Part shown: positions 7,536 through 16,145 of the stretch, in pieces
Layout: every line of letters starts with the position of its first letter
How positions within the stretch are numbered: the first letter of the stretch is position 1
Assembly: GCA_964370715.1 (NCBI GenBank)
Contig: CAYJKJ010000006.1
Span: 57,586-121,585 of the forward strand
Direction: 5' to 3'
DNA from: CAYJAY01 sp964370715
GTDB lineage: Bacteria > Bacillota > Clostridia > Oscillospirales > Ruminococcaceae
Length of the DNA: 64,000 nucleotides
Position numbers and translations under genes: made by a program
The notes under the pieces: generated by a model
Told to the model about the DNA's origin: nothing
Databases searched by the model: none
What the model saw: only the letters and a program-made list of their open reading frames with translations

Positions 7536-8567
7536 TCAATTAAACGAGAAACCTTTTTTTCCAAAAAGCAGAACAAACGCTATGATAAACAGCAAAAAGG
7601 AGCTTATCGGGGAATATTCAAACGGCAAATTTACCGCTTCGCTTGAAATAGCTGAGGTGTTTAAAACAATAGGGAAAAGAGTGGTTAAGAGTTTCACAAA
7701 AACTGCCGATACAAAAAAATGTATTATTCTAGAAAGAAAAAAGTATTTAAGGGTTATATTATACCCAAAAACTATAGCTTTTATCTGCATAGCTACCGAT
7801 ATCCCACACATCGAAATCGCAAACACAACGAAGTATAGCGGAAAAGCTGTGACGTTAACAGCGATATATTCGACAGCGTTTGTAACTTCTACGATGCTAA
7901 AGGCGAATGCTTTAAATGTTTCGCCAAAAAATTTAGAAAGAAACAGGTCAAGAAACGCAACAACACAGGAAAAAATCACGACATATCCCGAAATTAACGC
8001 CATAGAGGTTATAGCAGTTTTTATGCTGCCGATAATCGAGACGGCGTTATTTTTTTGAGGTATAACAGTTTGCCTTAAATTTTGCTTTAAATGGCCTTTA
8101 AATACCAAAAAACAAAACAAAGAAGCTAACGAAGAACTTGCAAAGAAAACAACGCCGAGAGCAGTGCTTTTAAAAAGCCCATACCCAATAACCCCGATAA
8201 GGAAGCCGGGGCCTGCGTTGACAAATCCCGAAAGGGATTTTGAGGCGTAATTTTCGGTTATAGTGTTGCTCGAAACTAAATTTTTAAGCATGATTGCTCC
8301 GCTTGGAAATCCGCCAATTAAACTTAACAGAAACACCGTTAATATATTGGGCTTTGTGTATTTTTCGCATATTAATTTTGAGATGTAGTCGGCTAAAATT
8401 ATCGACGGAAAAAGCGATGGTACAACGGAATTTAAAACAAGCTCAATTCCGTTTGATATGCCGAGTTTTGTTGTGTTTTGAAAATAAAGCGATGCAATAA
8501 AAAGTAATACAGCGAGCGAAAGCTTAATAAAGATTATAATATTCTTCCTTTTGGCTACAACAAACAA
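7536..8567 (-). CDS. ylbJ: Sporulation membrane protein YlbJ
   Basis: 343 residues, about eight to nine membrane helices. Landmarks of YlbJ, a nucleoside-recognition-domain type integral membrane protein, are 'VVPSLFPSIILADYI' near residue 48, 'LIGGFPSGAIMLKNLV' near 85 and 'FVNAGPGFLIGVIGYG' near 115. In Bacillus subtilis ylbJ is a sigma-E gene of the mother cell needed for heat-resistant spores. The protein is shorter than the roughly 400-residue Bacillus form. The gene is divergent from yqfC, sharing a 66-bp intergenic region, so two mother-cell sporulation units may be controlled from one spot. I could not identify a confident sigma-E promoter by eye. Confidence 0.88.
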   Translation of the reverse strand: MFVVAKRKNIIIFIKLSLAVLLFIASLYFQNTTKLGISNGIELVLNSVVPSLFPSIILADYISKLICEKYTKPNILTVFLLSLIGGFPSGAIMLKNLVSSNTITENYASKSLSGFVNAGPGFLIGVIGYGLFKSTALGVVFFASSSLASLFCFLVFKGHLKQNLRQTVIPQKNNAVSIIGSIKTAITSMALISGYVVIFSCVVAFLDLFLSKFFGETFKAFAFSIVEVTNAVEYIAVNVTAFPLYFVVFAISMCGISVAMQIKAIVFGYNITLKYFFLSRIIHFFVSAVFVKLLTTLFPIVLNTSAISSEAVNLPFEYSPISSFLLFIIAFVLLFGKKGFSFN

Positions 8568-8633
8568 GATTTGTTTTCCTCCTATGAATGAATTGTTTTT
8601 CTGTTGAATATATATTAAACGGATGGTGAGAAA

Positions 8634-8906
8634 ATGAACGATATGAATTTAAATTTAAAAAAAGAAATTAAAGATGATCTTGCTTTTGAACTTTATTCTT
8701 CTATCAGAATTATAGAGGACAACGCTTTAACAATCGAAGGTTGCGGCGGAATAATAGCATATACAGATAGTAGGCTTGTTGTTAGAATGAATCGTTTTAA
8801 TCTCTCGATTAAGGGGGATAATCTTCTGATAACAAAGATGAGCAAAAAGGAATTTAACGTAGTTGGCAAAATAATCGGTTTGGAGTTTTTCCCAAATGAT
8901 TGTTAA
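8634..8906 (+). CDS. yqfC: Sporulation protein YqfC (YabP/YqfC family)
   Basis: 90 residues with SD GGTGAG 6 nt before ATG 8634. The sequence has the compact YabP/YqfC beta-fold pattern: 'RIIEDNALTIEGCGGIIAYTDSRL' in the middle and 'MSKKEFNVVGKIIGLEFF' at the end (described in pieces; about residues 25-86). In B. subtilis yqfC precedes yqfD in the sigma-E regulon, and both are needed for normal engulfment-stage sporulation. Here the last 11 nt overlap the yqfD start, so translation is coupled. Confidence 0.9.
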   Translation: MNDMNLNLKKEIKDDLAFELYSSIRIIEDNALTIEGCGGIIAYTDSRLVVRMNRFNLSIKGDNLLITKMSKKEFNVVGKIIGLEFFPNDC

Positions 8907-10068
8907 TTTCTTCAACATTCCAAAGGCGTTTGGATATATAACGGTCGAATCACGTGGCGGTTTTTTTGAAAACGTTTTAGAAATTGCCGCAAAAAAAGGA
9001 CACCCTGTTTGGAACATAAGAAAATCAAAAAACAAAATCCTTTTCAACGCCGAAATAAAGAGCTATCGTTTTCTTCGAACTGCCGCTAGAAAAAATCAAT
9101 GTAGAATAAGAATAGCTCGTAAAAATGGCTTGTTGTTTAAGATTAAACAGATCCGTCATATAAAATGCTTGCCGTTTGGGATTGTTTCTTTCTTTGTAAC
9201 GTTATATACCCTTGGGGGCTTTTTGTTTGTTATTAATATAAACGGAGAACTACCGATTGAACGGTCGAAGTTTTTTGAAATTCTAGGGCAAGCAGACGTC
9301 ACTTATTTCAACAGGATAACAGATATAGATGCAAAGATGGCAAAGCAAACGATACTTTTGAATGCAAACCAACTTTCGTTTGTGGCGGTCAATCTGTCGT
9401 ATGGCAAAGCCGATATCGAGATTAGAACCCAAAAACAAAAACAAGAGGTTGAACAGGGGACGTTTGGAAATATCGTTGCAAAGCGGGATGCTATCGTTGA
9501 AAGCATCGATGCAAACAGCGGAAAACCGGTTGTTGCTCCCAAAGATATCGTTAAAAAAGGTCAGCTGTTGATAGAACAATCCGACGTTAACAACCAAAAC
9601 TCTTGGGTAGTTGGAACGATAGCGGACGTTGTTGGAATAACCGAGCATAGATTTGAGGTCACCGTTAACAAAACCGAAACTGTTTCGACAAAAAATGACA
9701 GACAAAGCGTTTCATATATAATAAACTTTAACGGGGAAAAATTAATCGTTAAACCACACGACCAAACCATCACACTATTTGAAACAAATACCAAACAAAC
9801 ACAGTTGTCTATTTTTGGATGTGAACTGCCGATATATTTTATTAAAGAGCAAATTTTTGAGGTTGAACACACTCAAATCGAACGAACCAGTAGGCAACTA
9901 GAGCAAAATTTAGACAATATTATCCAACAATATATTGAGGGAAATACTGTCAATGGAGAAATAATCGACAGAACAATTGAACAAAACGAGCAAAATAGTT
10001 CGTATATTTTTCACGTAACGTTGAAAATGCGGGAGTCGATAGCAACAAGCATTTGGCAAATTGAATAA
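8896..10068 (+). CDS. yqfD: Sporulation protein YqfD
   Basis: 390 residues. A soluble N-terminal part (1-90, 'GFFENVLEIAAKKG') is followed by one membrane helix (about 94-118, 'FGIVSFFVTLYTLGGFLFVI') and a large extracytoplasmic part ending in 'MRESIATSIWQIE'. This matches YqfD, a mother-cell membrane protein required for sporulation and usually found immediately after yqfC and before phoH, as here. It overlaps yqfC by 11 nt. Molecular function is not known. Confidence 0.9.
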   Translation: MIVNFFNIPKAFGYITVESRGGFFENVLEIAAKKGHPVWNIRKSKNKILFNAEIKSYRFLRTAARKNQCRIRIARKNGLLFKIKQIRHIKCLPFGIVSFFVTLYTLGGFLFVININGELPIERSKFFEILGQADVTYFNRITDIDAKMAKQTILLNANQLSFVAVNLSYGKADIEIRTQKQKQEVEQGTFGNIVAKRDAIVESIDANSGKPVVAPKDIVKKGQLLIEQSDVNNQNSWVVGTIADVVGITEHRFEVTVNKTETVSTKNDRQSVSYIINFNGEKLIVKPHDQTITLFETNTKQTQLSIFGCELPIYFIKEQIFEVEHTQIERTSRQLEQNLDNIIQQYIEGNTVNGEIIDRTIEQNEQNSSYIFHVTLKMRESIATSIWQIE

Positions 10069-10104
10069 AATATTTTAATAATTTGTAAAATGTGAAAATC
10101 ATGT

Positions 10105-10148
10105 ATACTTTTTCATAGTTTTTTGTTAAAATAACTGTGAAAAAGTAT
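10105..10148. repeat. Long inverted repeat between yqfD and phoH
   Basis: The arms ATACTTTTTCATAGTT and AACTGTGAAAAAGTAT (15 of 16 pair) surround a 12-nt AT-rich loop. The stem ends 34 bp before the phoH start and has no T-run, so it is not a classical terminator. It could be a protein-binding palindrome, an mRNA stabiliser, or an attenuator separating sporulation-specific yqfCD from housekeeping phoH. Confidence 0.5.
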
Positions 10149-10182
10149 GTCGTGGAATAGAGGTAGACGGAAGGAAACATTG

Positions 10183-11151
10183 ATGGAACAAAACGAGATT
10201 AAATTTAGTGATCCTTATCTAGCGGCATCGATTTTTGGCAATCTCGACCAAAATCTTTTGACTATCGAAAAGGAATTTCAAGTAAGCTGTGTTGGTAGAG
10301 GAGATTCAGTTTCGTTCACGGGGGACAAAGAGGCGGTTGAAAAAGCTTTAAAAACAGTTGAAGCTATGAAGAAGTTTATCGAAACAAACGGTTCGATAGA
10401 TGACCAAACATTGAGGTATTGCATTAATCTTGCAAAGAGCGATATGGAAGGGGAGCTAAAACAGCTTGATGGTTCCCATATCCTTATAACCGCAAAAGGA
10501 AAGCCGATAAAACCCAAGACGCTAGGCCAAAAAAAATATGTCGAGGCGATATCAAATAATTTTATAGTTTTTGGAATAGGTCCTGCGGGAACGGGGAAGA
10601 CGTATCTTGCGGTAACGATGGCGGTTAAAGCTCTTAAAAACCACGAAGTTTCGAGAATAATCCTAACCCGTCCTGCGGTGGAAGCGGGGGAGAAGCTTGG
10701 ATTTTTGCCGGGAGATCTGCAAAACAAAGTAGACCCATATCTGCGCCCGCTTTATGACGCTCTTTTCGACACGATGGGTCCTGAGGCGTTCCAAAAGCAA
10801 CTTGAAAAAGGGATTATCGAGGTAGCACCGCTTGCATATATGAGGGGAAGAACGCTTGATAACGCATTTGTAATTCTAGATGAAGCGCAAAACACAACTC
10901 CGGAACAGATGAAGATGTTCCTAACAAGGCTAGGCGCCGGTTCAAAGATGGTTGTTAATGGAGATGTAACCCAGATTGATCTTTCGGAAAATCAACGTTC
11001 AGGGCTTCTCGAAGCCACAAGGATTCTGAAAAACATTGAGGGTATCGACCAAATAAGGTTCACCGACAAGGATGTCGTTCGATTTAGGCTGGTTGGCGAT
11101 ATAGTTAAAGCGTATGAAAAAGCAGATAAAGCAACTACAAGGAGAAGATGA
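10183..11151 (+). CDS. phoH: PhoH-family P-loop ATPase
   Basis: 322 residues. I chose ATG 10183 because AAGGAA (10171-10176) sits at good spacing; the longer frame from 10147 reads through that SD. An N-terminal RNA-binding-like domain (1-110) is followed by an ATPase with Walker A GPAGTGKT (near residue 131) and Walker B 'FVILDEAQN', then 'MVVNGDVTQIDL'. PhoH proteins are cytosolic ATPases; cooccurrence with YbeY links them to RNA metabolism. The gene is followed by ybeY after 3 bp, the conserved Firmicutes order. Confidence 0.94.
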   Translation: MEQNEIKFSDPYLAASIFGNLDQNLLTIEKEFQVSCVGRGDSVSFTGDKEAVEKALKTVEAMKKFIETNGSIDDQTLRYCINLAKSDMEGELKQLDGSHILITAKGKPIKPKTLGQKKYVEAISNNFIVFGIGPAGTGKTYLAVTMAVKALKNHEVSRIILTRPAVEAGEKLGFLPGDLQNKVDPYLRPLYDALFDTMGPEAFQKQLEKGIIEVAPLAYMRGRTLDNAFVILDEAQNTTPEQMKMFLTRLGAGSKMVVNGDVTQIDLSENQRSGLLEATRILKNIEGIDQIRFTDKDVVRFRLVGDIVKAYEKADKATTRRR

Positions 11152-11154
11152 AAT

Positions 11155-11649
11155 ATGGCGAATAAAGTTATAATTACAAACAAACAAGAGGATTTTAAAA
11201 TTCCGTCGGGAACAAGGCTTCTTATAAGAAGGTGTTGCAATGCGGTTCTTTTAAATGAAGATTTTGAGTTCCCAACCGAAATAGGGGTGACGTTTGTTGA
11301 TAATAACGAGATCAAAGAGATGAATGCGAAGTTTCGAAACAAAGACAGCGTTACCGATGTTTTGTCGTTTCCACAGTTTGAGGACAAACAATCAATAGTC
11401 CCCGATTCCCAAAAAGGGGTTGTAGTGTTGGGGGATATAGTTTTGTCGGTTGAAAAAGCGGCGGAACAAGCTGAGGAATATAACCACACATTCCAACGAG
11501 AGATTGCATACCTAACGGTTCATTCTATGCTTCATCTTTTGGGTTATCATCATGAACAAGGCGGGCTACAAGAAGTTCATATGAGGGAAAAGGAAGAGGA
11601 AGTTTTGAAAAAGCTAGGGCTTCAAAGAGGGTTCAGCTATACCGACTAG
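11155..11649 (+). CDS. ybeY: Endoribonuclease YbeY, rRNA maturation
   Basis: 164 residues. The metal site HSMLHLLGYHHE (H-x3-H-x5-H pattern, near residue 122) and the upstream 'VTDVLSFP' and 'LGDIVLS' motifs are intact, so it should be an active zinc-dependent RNase. YbeY acts in 16S rRNA 3'-end maturation and ribosome quality control with Era, whose gene is next. It starts 3 bp after the phoH stop, so the two form one operon. Confidence 0.95.
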   Translation: MANKVIITNKQEDFKIPSGTRLLIRRCCNAVLLNEDFEFPTEIGVTFVDNNEIKEMNAKFRNKDSVTDVLSFPQFEDKQSIVPDSQKGVVVLGDIVLSVEKAAEQAEEYNHTFQREIAYLTVHSMLHLLGYHHEQGGLQEVHMREKEEEVLKKLGLQRGFSYTD

Positions 11650-11664
11650 ATTTAACTAACAAAT

Positions 11665-11698
11665 AATTTAATGCTCCGCTATGTCGGAGCATTAAATT
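11665..11698. terminator. Perfect palindrome after ybeY
   Basis: The 14-bp arms AATTTAATGCTCCG and CGGAGCATTAAATT match perfectly around a 6-nt loop. The T-run is weak (TTTGGTTT). It probably attenuates transcription between ybeY and era; the arms contain the only usable upstream sequence of era ATG 11705, which argues against that start. Confidence 0.6.
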
Positions 11699-11740
11699 TG
11701 GTTTATGAAACATTTTATTAAAAGATTGAGGTTAATTATA

Positions 11741-12628
11741 TTGGAACAAAAAAGCGTATTTGTGGCGATTGCCGGCAAGCCAAACGTTGGGAAATCGACC
11801 CTTTTAAACTGTCTTATTAAAGCGAAGATAGCGATAGCAACCCCAAAACCGCAAACGACAAGAAACAAGATTTTAGGAGTTTTGACCGAAGAGGAAACCC
11901 AGTTTGTTTTTATCGACACACCGGGGTTCCATGTTCCCAAAACAAAGCTTGGGGAGTCGATGATAAAAGGGGTTAGAGAATCGGTGTCGGAGGTCGATGT
12001 CGTTCTTTTTGTTGTCGAGCCTAAGATGCCGTCACACAACGACAGATTGTTGCTTGAAGAACTCAAGAAAAACAAAATTCCAATAGTTCTTGTTATAAAC
12101 AAAATCGACACTTTGGAAAGCGAAAAACGAATAGCTGAAGTTACCGATATGCTGCTATCGGAATATGATATTAAAACCGCCGTTGCGGTATCGGCTCTTG
12201 AACAAAAACAAACCGAAAAGCTTATGGAGATATTGAAAGAAAAAGCGGTCATAGGCCCTCATCTATACGAGAGCGATGCATTAACCGACATTCCCGAAAA
12301 GGTTATAGCCGCCGAAATTTTAAGGGAAAAGTTGCTTTTGTTTTTAAACGACGAACTGCCACACGGTTGCGCCGTTGTAATCGAGTTGTTTAAAGAACGC
12401 CAAGACAAGCCTATTCTTGATATAAATTCGATAATTATCTGCGAAAAAAATTCTCATAAATCGATGATTATCGGAAAAGGCGGAAATATGCTTAAAAAGA
12501 TAAGCAGTTCCGCAAGGGTTGAGCTTGAAACGTTTTTTGATGTAAAAGTTAATCTTAAATGTTTTGTCAAGGTTCGCGAGGGTTGGCGAAACAACGATAT
12601 GTTCCTTAAAGAATATGGTTTTAATTAA
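11741..12628 (+). CDS. era: GTPase Era
   Basis: 295 residues from TTG 11741, which has GAGGT at 11728-11732; upstream ATG 11705 has only hairpin sequence before it. The G1 motif GKPNVGKST is near residue 11, followed by 'DTPGFHVPK' (G3) and 'VINKIDTL' (G4). The C-terminal KH domain contains 'IIGKGGNMLKKI'. Era binds the 3' end of 16S rRNA and acts in small-subunit assembly on the cytoplasmic side of the membrane. It is the expected neighbour of ybeY and recO. Confidence 0.95.
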   Translation: MEQKSVFVAIAGKPNVGKSTLLNCLIKAKIAIATPKPQTTRNKILGVLTEEETQFVFIDTPGFHVPKTKLGESMIKGVRESVSEVDVVLFVVEPKMPSHNDRLLLEELKKNKIPIVLVINKIDTLESEKRIAEVTDMLLSEYDIKTAVAVSALEQKQTEKLMEILKEKAVIGPHLYESDALTDIPEKVIAAEILREKLLLFLNDELPHGCAVVIELFKERQDKPILDINSIIICEKNSHKSMIIGKGGNMLKKISSSARVELETFFDVKVNLKCFVKVREGWRNNDMFLKEYGFN

Positions 12629-12723
12629 ATGAACAATTAAAAATACCACACATTTCCTTTAATATTTTTTTGTGATATGAATATAATAATTCTACAGATT
12701 AAAATATTAAAGGGGAAAAAGTT

Positions 12724-12894
12724 ATGGATGCAAATGGTTTATGGAAGAGATTTTTATCAACGGGAAGTGTGTCGGATTATGTTAGTTTTAAAAATGCCGA
12801 ACAACGAGAAAACGAGGTAGATTTAGAGGAACAATATGAAAAGTTCGATCAACGGTTTGGTTATATTCGAGACACGGACCAAAGAGGCGGATAG
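12724..12894 (+). CDS. yqzL: YqzL-like small protein
   Basis: 56 residues from ATG 12724, with SD AAAGGGG at 12710-12716. The N-terminus MDANGLWKRFLSTGSVSDYV matches the YqzL pattern 'W..F..TG....Y..(F/Y)K', and the gene sits exactly where yqzL is found, between era and recO. Function is unknown. Its last 59 nt overlap the recO start in another frame, and the recO SD (AGAGGA) lies inside it, so recO translation probably depends on ribosomes reading this small gene. It is longer than typical YqzL (about 45-50 residues). Confidence 0.75.
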   Translation: MDANGLWKRFLSTGSVSDYVSFKNAEQRENEVDLEEQYEKFDQRFGYIRDTDQRGG

Positions 12895-13579
12895 GGTTAT
12901 AACGGTTCTTTCGGAAACCGGAATAATAACGGCATATGCCGCCGGATCTTTAAGACCAAAAAACAAATTAACGTCGTCGACCGCTCTGCTTGCATATTCA
13001 AATTTTGAATTGTATTCGGGAAAAAGTATGTATAAAGTTGATGATGCGGTGTGCATCAATCGCTTTGTTAAGCTATATACCGATAGCAAAAGCTTTGCGG
13101 TTGCGGCTTATTTTTGCGAACTTTTAAAAAACATCCTGCAACAAGGAGAGGTTGAAAGAGAGTATCTGCCGCTTGCATTAAATGCTCTGTTTATGTTGAA
13201 CAAGCAGGAAAAACCGCTACTGCTAATAAAATCTGCTTTTGAATTAAGGGTTATATCGATGGCGGGGTTTATGCCAAACGTCATGGAATGTGCGCTTTGC
13301 AAAACCGAACAACCAACCGATTGTCATTTTGATTTGGTTAATTCAAGCTATCTTTGCAAAACGTGTGCAGAACAAAACGAACAAGTTCTCAACTGTTCGA
13401 GTTCGGTGCTGAAAGCTATTCGATATGTTTTAAGCTGTGATATCTCAAAAATATATGCGTTTGACCTGCCGGAAAGTTCCCTCAAAAACCTTTCATCGAT
13501 AGCATCAAACTATCTTTTAAGCCATATTGGATTAAAACTTAACACCCTTGACTTTTTAAACATGATGATGGATGATTAA
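12836..13579 (+). CDS. recO: DNA repair protein RecO
   Basis: 247 residues with SD AGAGGA 6 nt before ATG 12836. The N-terminal OB fold includes 'GLVIFETRTKEADRVITVL' and 'YAAGSLRPKNK'. A four-Cys zinc site (CALC near residue 152 and CKTC near 178) lies in the helical C-terminal part. RecO loads RecA by displacing SSB in the RecFOR pathway and anneals ssDNA. It is in the canonical era-yqzL-recO order. Confidence 0.94.
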   Translation: MKSSINGLVIFETRTKEADRVITVLSETGIITAYAAGSLRPKNKLTSSTALLAYSNFELYSGKSMYKVDDAVCINRFVKLYTDSKSFAVAAYFCELLKNILQQGEVEREYLPLALNALFMLNKQEKPLLLIKSAFELRVISMAGFMPNVMECALCKTEQPTDCHFDLVNSSYLCKTCAEQNEQVLNCSSSVLKAIRYVLSCDISKIYAFDLPESSLKNLSSIASNYLLSHIGLKLNTLDFLNMMMDD

Positions 13580-13651
13580 AAAAAGCGATAAAATAAAAAA
13601 TGTTTGAAAAAATTTTCATAATTAGTTAAAGGAAGAAACGGTCGTAAAAAA

Positions 13652-16045
13652 ATGGACAAAAACACCAATCGATTACTGCGATATAAAAACAGATTAGAGT
13701 TTGATAAAATTCTTTTCGCTATAAATGAATTTGCTGTGTCGACAAAAGCAAAGGACGATATAATAAACATATCCCCGACAAGCAATATCCAAACGGTTTC
13801 GCTTGAACTTTCAAAGAGCGATGCTTTTCAAATTATGATTATAAAGCATAAACCTCCAAGCCTTTCCGACGTTGTTTCGCTCAACGAAACGTTGTTGCGT
13901 TCCGACAAGGGCGGTCTTTTATCGATGGCAGAGGTTTTGAAAATTCGTTTGTTGCTTAAAAATGCGAGACAATTAATAGCCTGGTATCATCCGCTTGAGA
14001 CGCATTATGATGTTACCGACCCTGTTTTCTTTCCGCTGTTTTCAGAGGAAAGCCTAGAACGGGATATCGAGCGGGCGATATTAAGCGACACCGAAATGAG
14101 CGACAACGCAAGCTCAGAGCTAGCGTCGATTAGAAAGAAGATCGTTTCGATGCAAGCTTCGATTAGAGAAAAGCTTGAAAAGATAATTCGTTCCGACACC
14201 ACACAAAAATACCTTCAAGACCAAGTTGTGACGATGCGTGGAGGTCGGTTTGTCGTGCCGGTTAAAAGCGAACACAAAGGAAATATAACCGGAATGGTTC
14301 ATGATGTTTCGTCGAGCGGTTCAACGTTTTTTGTCGAGCCGACCGAGGTTCTCGAAGCGAACAACGCCATTCAAAAGCTTAAAGGGGAAGAAGCGGCGGA
14401 AATAGAGAGAATTTTATACGCATTTTCCGCTAGAATTTCGGATATCTCGGAACAGTTAAGGCATAGCTACAGCGCATTTGTTGAGATCGATAAACTAATA
14501 GCGATTGCAAGATATGCAAACAACATAGACGCTCAAGCGCCAAAAATAAATAACAACGGAAACATTAATCTTTTAAGAGCAAGACACCCTTTGATTGACA
14601 AAAAAGCGGTCGTTGCAACCGATGTGTCGTTGGGGGAAAACTATTCTACCCTCGTTATAACTGGACCTAACACCGGCGGCAAAACCGTTACGCTTAAAAC
14701 TATCGGGCTTTTCTCGTTGATGGCGATGTCGGGCATTCCGATACCGGCTAAAAAAGAAAGCGAGATTTCGGTTTTCGAGGATATTTTGGTTGATATCGGG
14801 GACGAACAAAGCATAGAACAAAACCTTTCGACCTTTTCGGCACATATTAAAAACATCTCGGAAATTCTGTTGAAAGCAAACGAACAGTCGCTTGTTCTTC
14901 TTGATGAACTCGGGGCGGGAACCGATCCTGCGGAGGGGGCGGCGCTTGCCAAAGCAATTCTCGAACGCCTTCGCCAAAACGGCGCAAAGGTTGTCGCTAC
15001 TACCCATTACGGCGAGATTAAGATATACGCAATGCAGACCAAAGGGGTTCAAAACGCAAGTTGCGAATTTAATGTCGAAACGCTTAGCCCTACATATCGA
15101 GTGACGATAGGTCTTCCGGGAAGTTCAAACGCTCTTTTAATCGGAAAACGGCTGGGGCTTGATGATGATCTGCTTGAAAGCGCAAAACAAAATCTTTCGA
15201 GCGAGCAAAAAAAGATGGAACAACTTTTGTCCGAAATAGAACATCTTAAGAGCGAGGCGGCGGCAAAGCTTGACATAGCGGAGCAAAAAGAAAATATGGC
15301 AGAGCTTGCGAGAAAAGAGGCTGAGGACATTAAGCAACAAGCCGAAAAAACAGCCCAAAACCATATTAACCTAGCCCAGACTAAAGCTCGGCAACTGTCG
15401 GCGGATGTTAGCGGCCAAGCATATAAACTTCTTGATGAAATAAAAGCGCTTAAAGCTTCAAAAGATGTTATGGCGGAACAGATTTCCAAAAGAGCAAAAG
15501 AGATAGCAAACAAAGAAAGCGGAAGAATTTTGGATATGGCTCCGCAAAGCGAGCAAAAAAATCTTAACCTTGAACCGGTTGGAACGGTTAAAAAGGGGAT
15601 GACAGTTTATGTTCCGGCGCTTTCGGGAACGGCAACGGTTATCAAAGAACCCGATAAAAAGGGTGTTGTTGAGGTTGCGGCCGGAATAATTAAAACTAGG
15701 GTTAATGTAAGTGAACTTAAAAAACCGCCAAAATCCCAGCTTAAAACCGCCAACAACAAAAAGGGCGGAAAATCTATCTTTAGCGTTTCGGATAAAAAAA
15801 GCGGAAAAAGCGAGATTAATCTTTTGGGCCTTACGGTTGAAGAGGCTATTATGGAGGTTGAAACATTTATCGATGCCGCCGTTTTGTCGCACCTAATAAG
15901 CGTTAGAATTGTGCATGGAAAGGGAACGGGCGCATTAAGAAAAGCGGTTCATGCTAAGCTTAAACAAAACAAACACGTCAAAGAATTCCGCCTTGGAAGG
16001 TTTGGCGAGGGTGAAGATGGGGTGACGATTGCCGAGCTTAAATAA
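13652..16045 (+). CDS. mutS2: Endonuclease MutS2
   Basis: 797 residues. MutS core, lever and clamp regions (1-310) are followed by the ATPase with Walker A GPNTGGKT (near residue 338), Walker B 'LVLLDELGAGTDP' and 'ATTHYGEIK'. Then come a long coiled coil (about 515-620) rich in Ala, Glu and Lys, a KOW-like segment ('KKGMTVYVPALSGTATV'), and a C-terminal Smr nuclease domain (about 725-797) with 'LGLTVEEA' and 'RIVHGKGTGALRKAV'. MutS2 suppresses homologous recombination and rescues collided ribosomes in Firmicutes. All domains are intact. Confidence 0.96.
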   Translation: MDKNTNRLLRYKNRLEFDKILFAINEFAVSTKAKDDIINISPTSNIQTVSLELSKSDAFQIMIIKHKPPSLSDVVSLNETLLRSDKGGLLSMAEVLKIRLLLKNARQLIAWYHPLETHYDVTDPVFFPLFSEESLERDIERAILSDTEMSDNASSELASIRKKIVSMQASIREKLEKIIRSDTTQKYLQDQVVTMRGGRFVVPVKSEHKGNITGMVHDVSSSGSTFFVEPTEVLEANNAIQKLKGEEAAEIERILYAFSARISDISEQLRHSYSAFVEIDKLIAIARYANNIDAQAPKINNNGNINLLRARHPLIDKKAVVATDVSLGENYSTLVITGPNTGGKTVTLKTIGLFSLMAMSGIPIPAKKESEISVFEDILVDIGDEQSIEQNLSTFSAHIKNISEILLKANEQSLVLLDELGAGTDPAEGAALAKAILERLRQNGAKVVATTHYGEIKIYAMQTKGVQNASCEFNVETLSPTYRVTIGLPGSSNALLIGKRLGLDDDLLESAKQNLSSEQKKMEQLLSEIEHLKSEAAAKLDIAEQKENMAELARKEAEDIKQQAEKTAQNHINLAQTKARQLSADVSGQAYKLLDEIKALKASKDVMAEQISKRAKEIANKESGRILDMAPQSEQKNLNLEPVGTVKKGMTVYVPALSGTATVIKEPDKKGVVEVAAGIIKTRVNVSELKKPPKSQLKTANNKKGGKSIFSVSDKKSGKSEINLLGLTVEEAIMEVETFIDAAVLSHLISVRIVHGKGTGALRKAVHAKLKQNKHVKEFRLGRFGEGEDGVTIAELK

Positions 16046-16145
16046 AAGCGGTTTTCGGCAAGAAACTCTAAAATATACACCAATTAAATGACAAAAAAAT
16101 TAAAACGTTTCGTTTAGTATAATGCTAAGGGAGCGTTTTTTTATT

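Noticed and set aside
10147..10182. Upstream ATG of phoH as the start
   Set aside because: The SD for ATG 10183 lies within this stretch, and the 5' extension overlaps the inverted repeat and is not family-like.
11705..11740. Upstream ATG of era as the start
   Set aside because: Preceded only by the ybeY hairpin; the TTG at 11741 has an SD and gives the usual N-terminus.
14573..15052. 159-codon minus-strand frame inside mutS2
   Set aside because: Lies antisense to the mutS2 ATPase core, whose frame and motifs are unambiguous.
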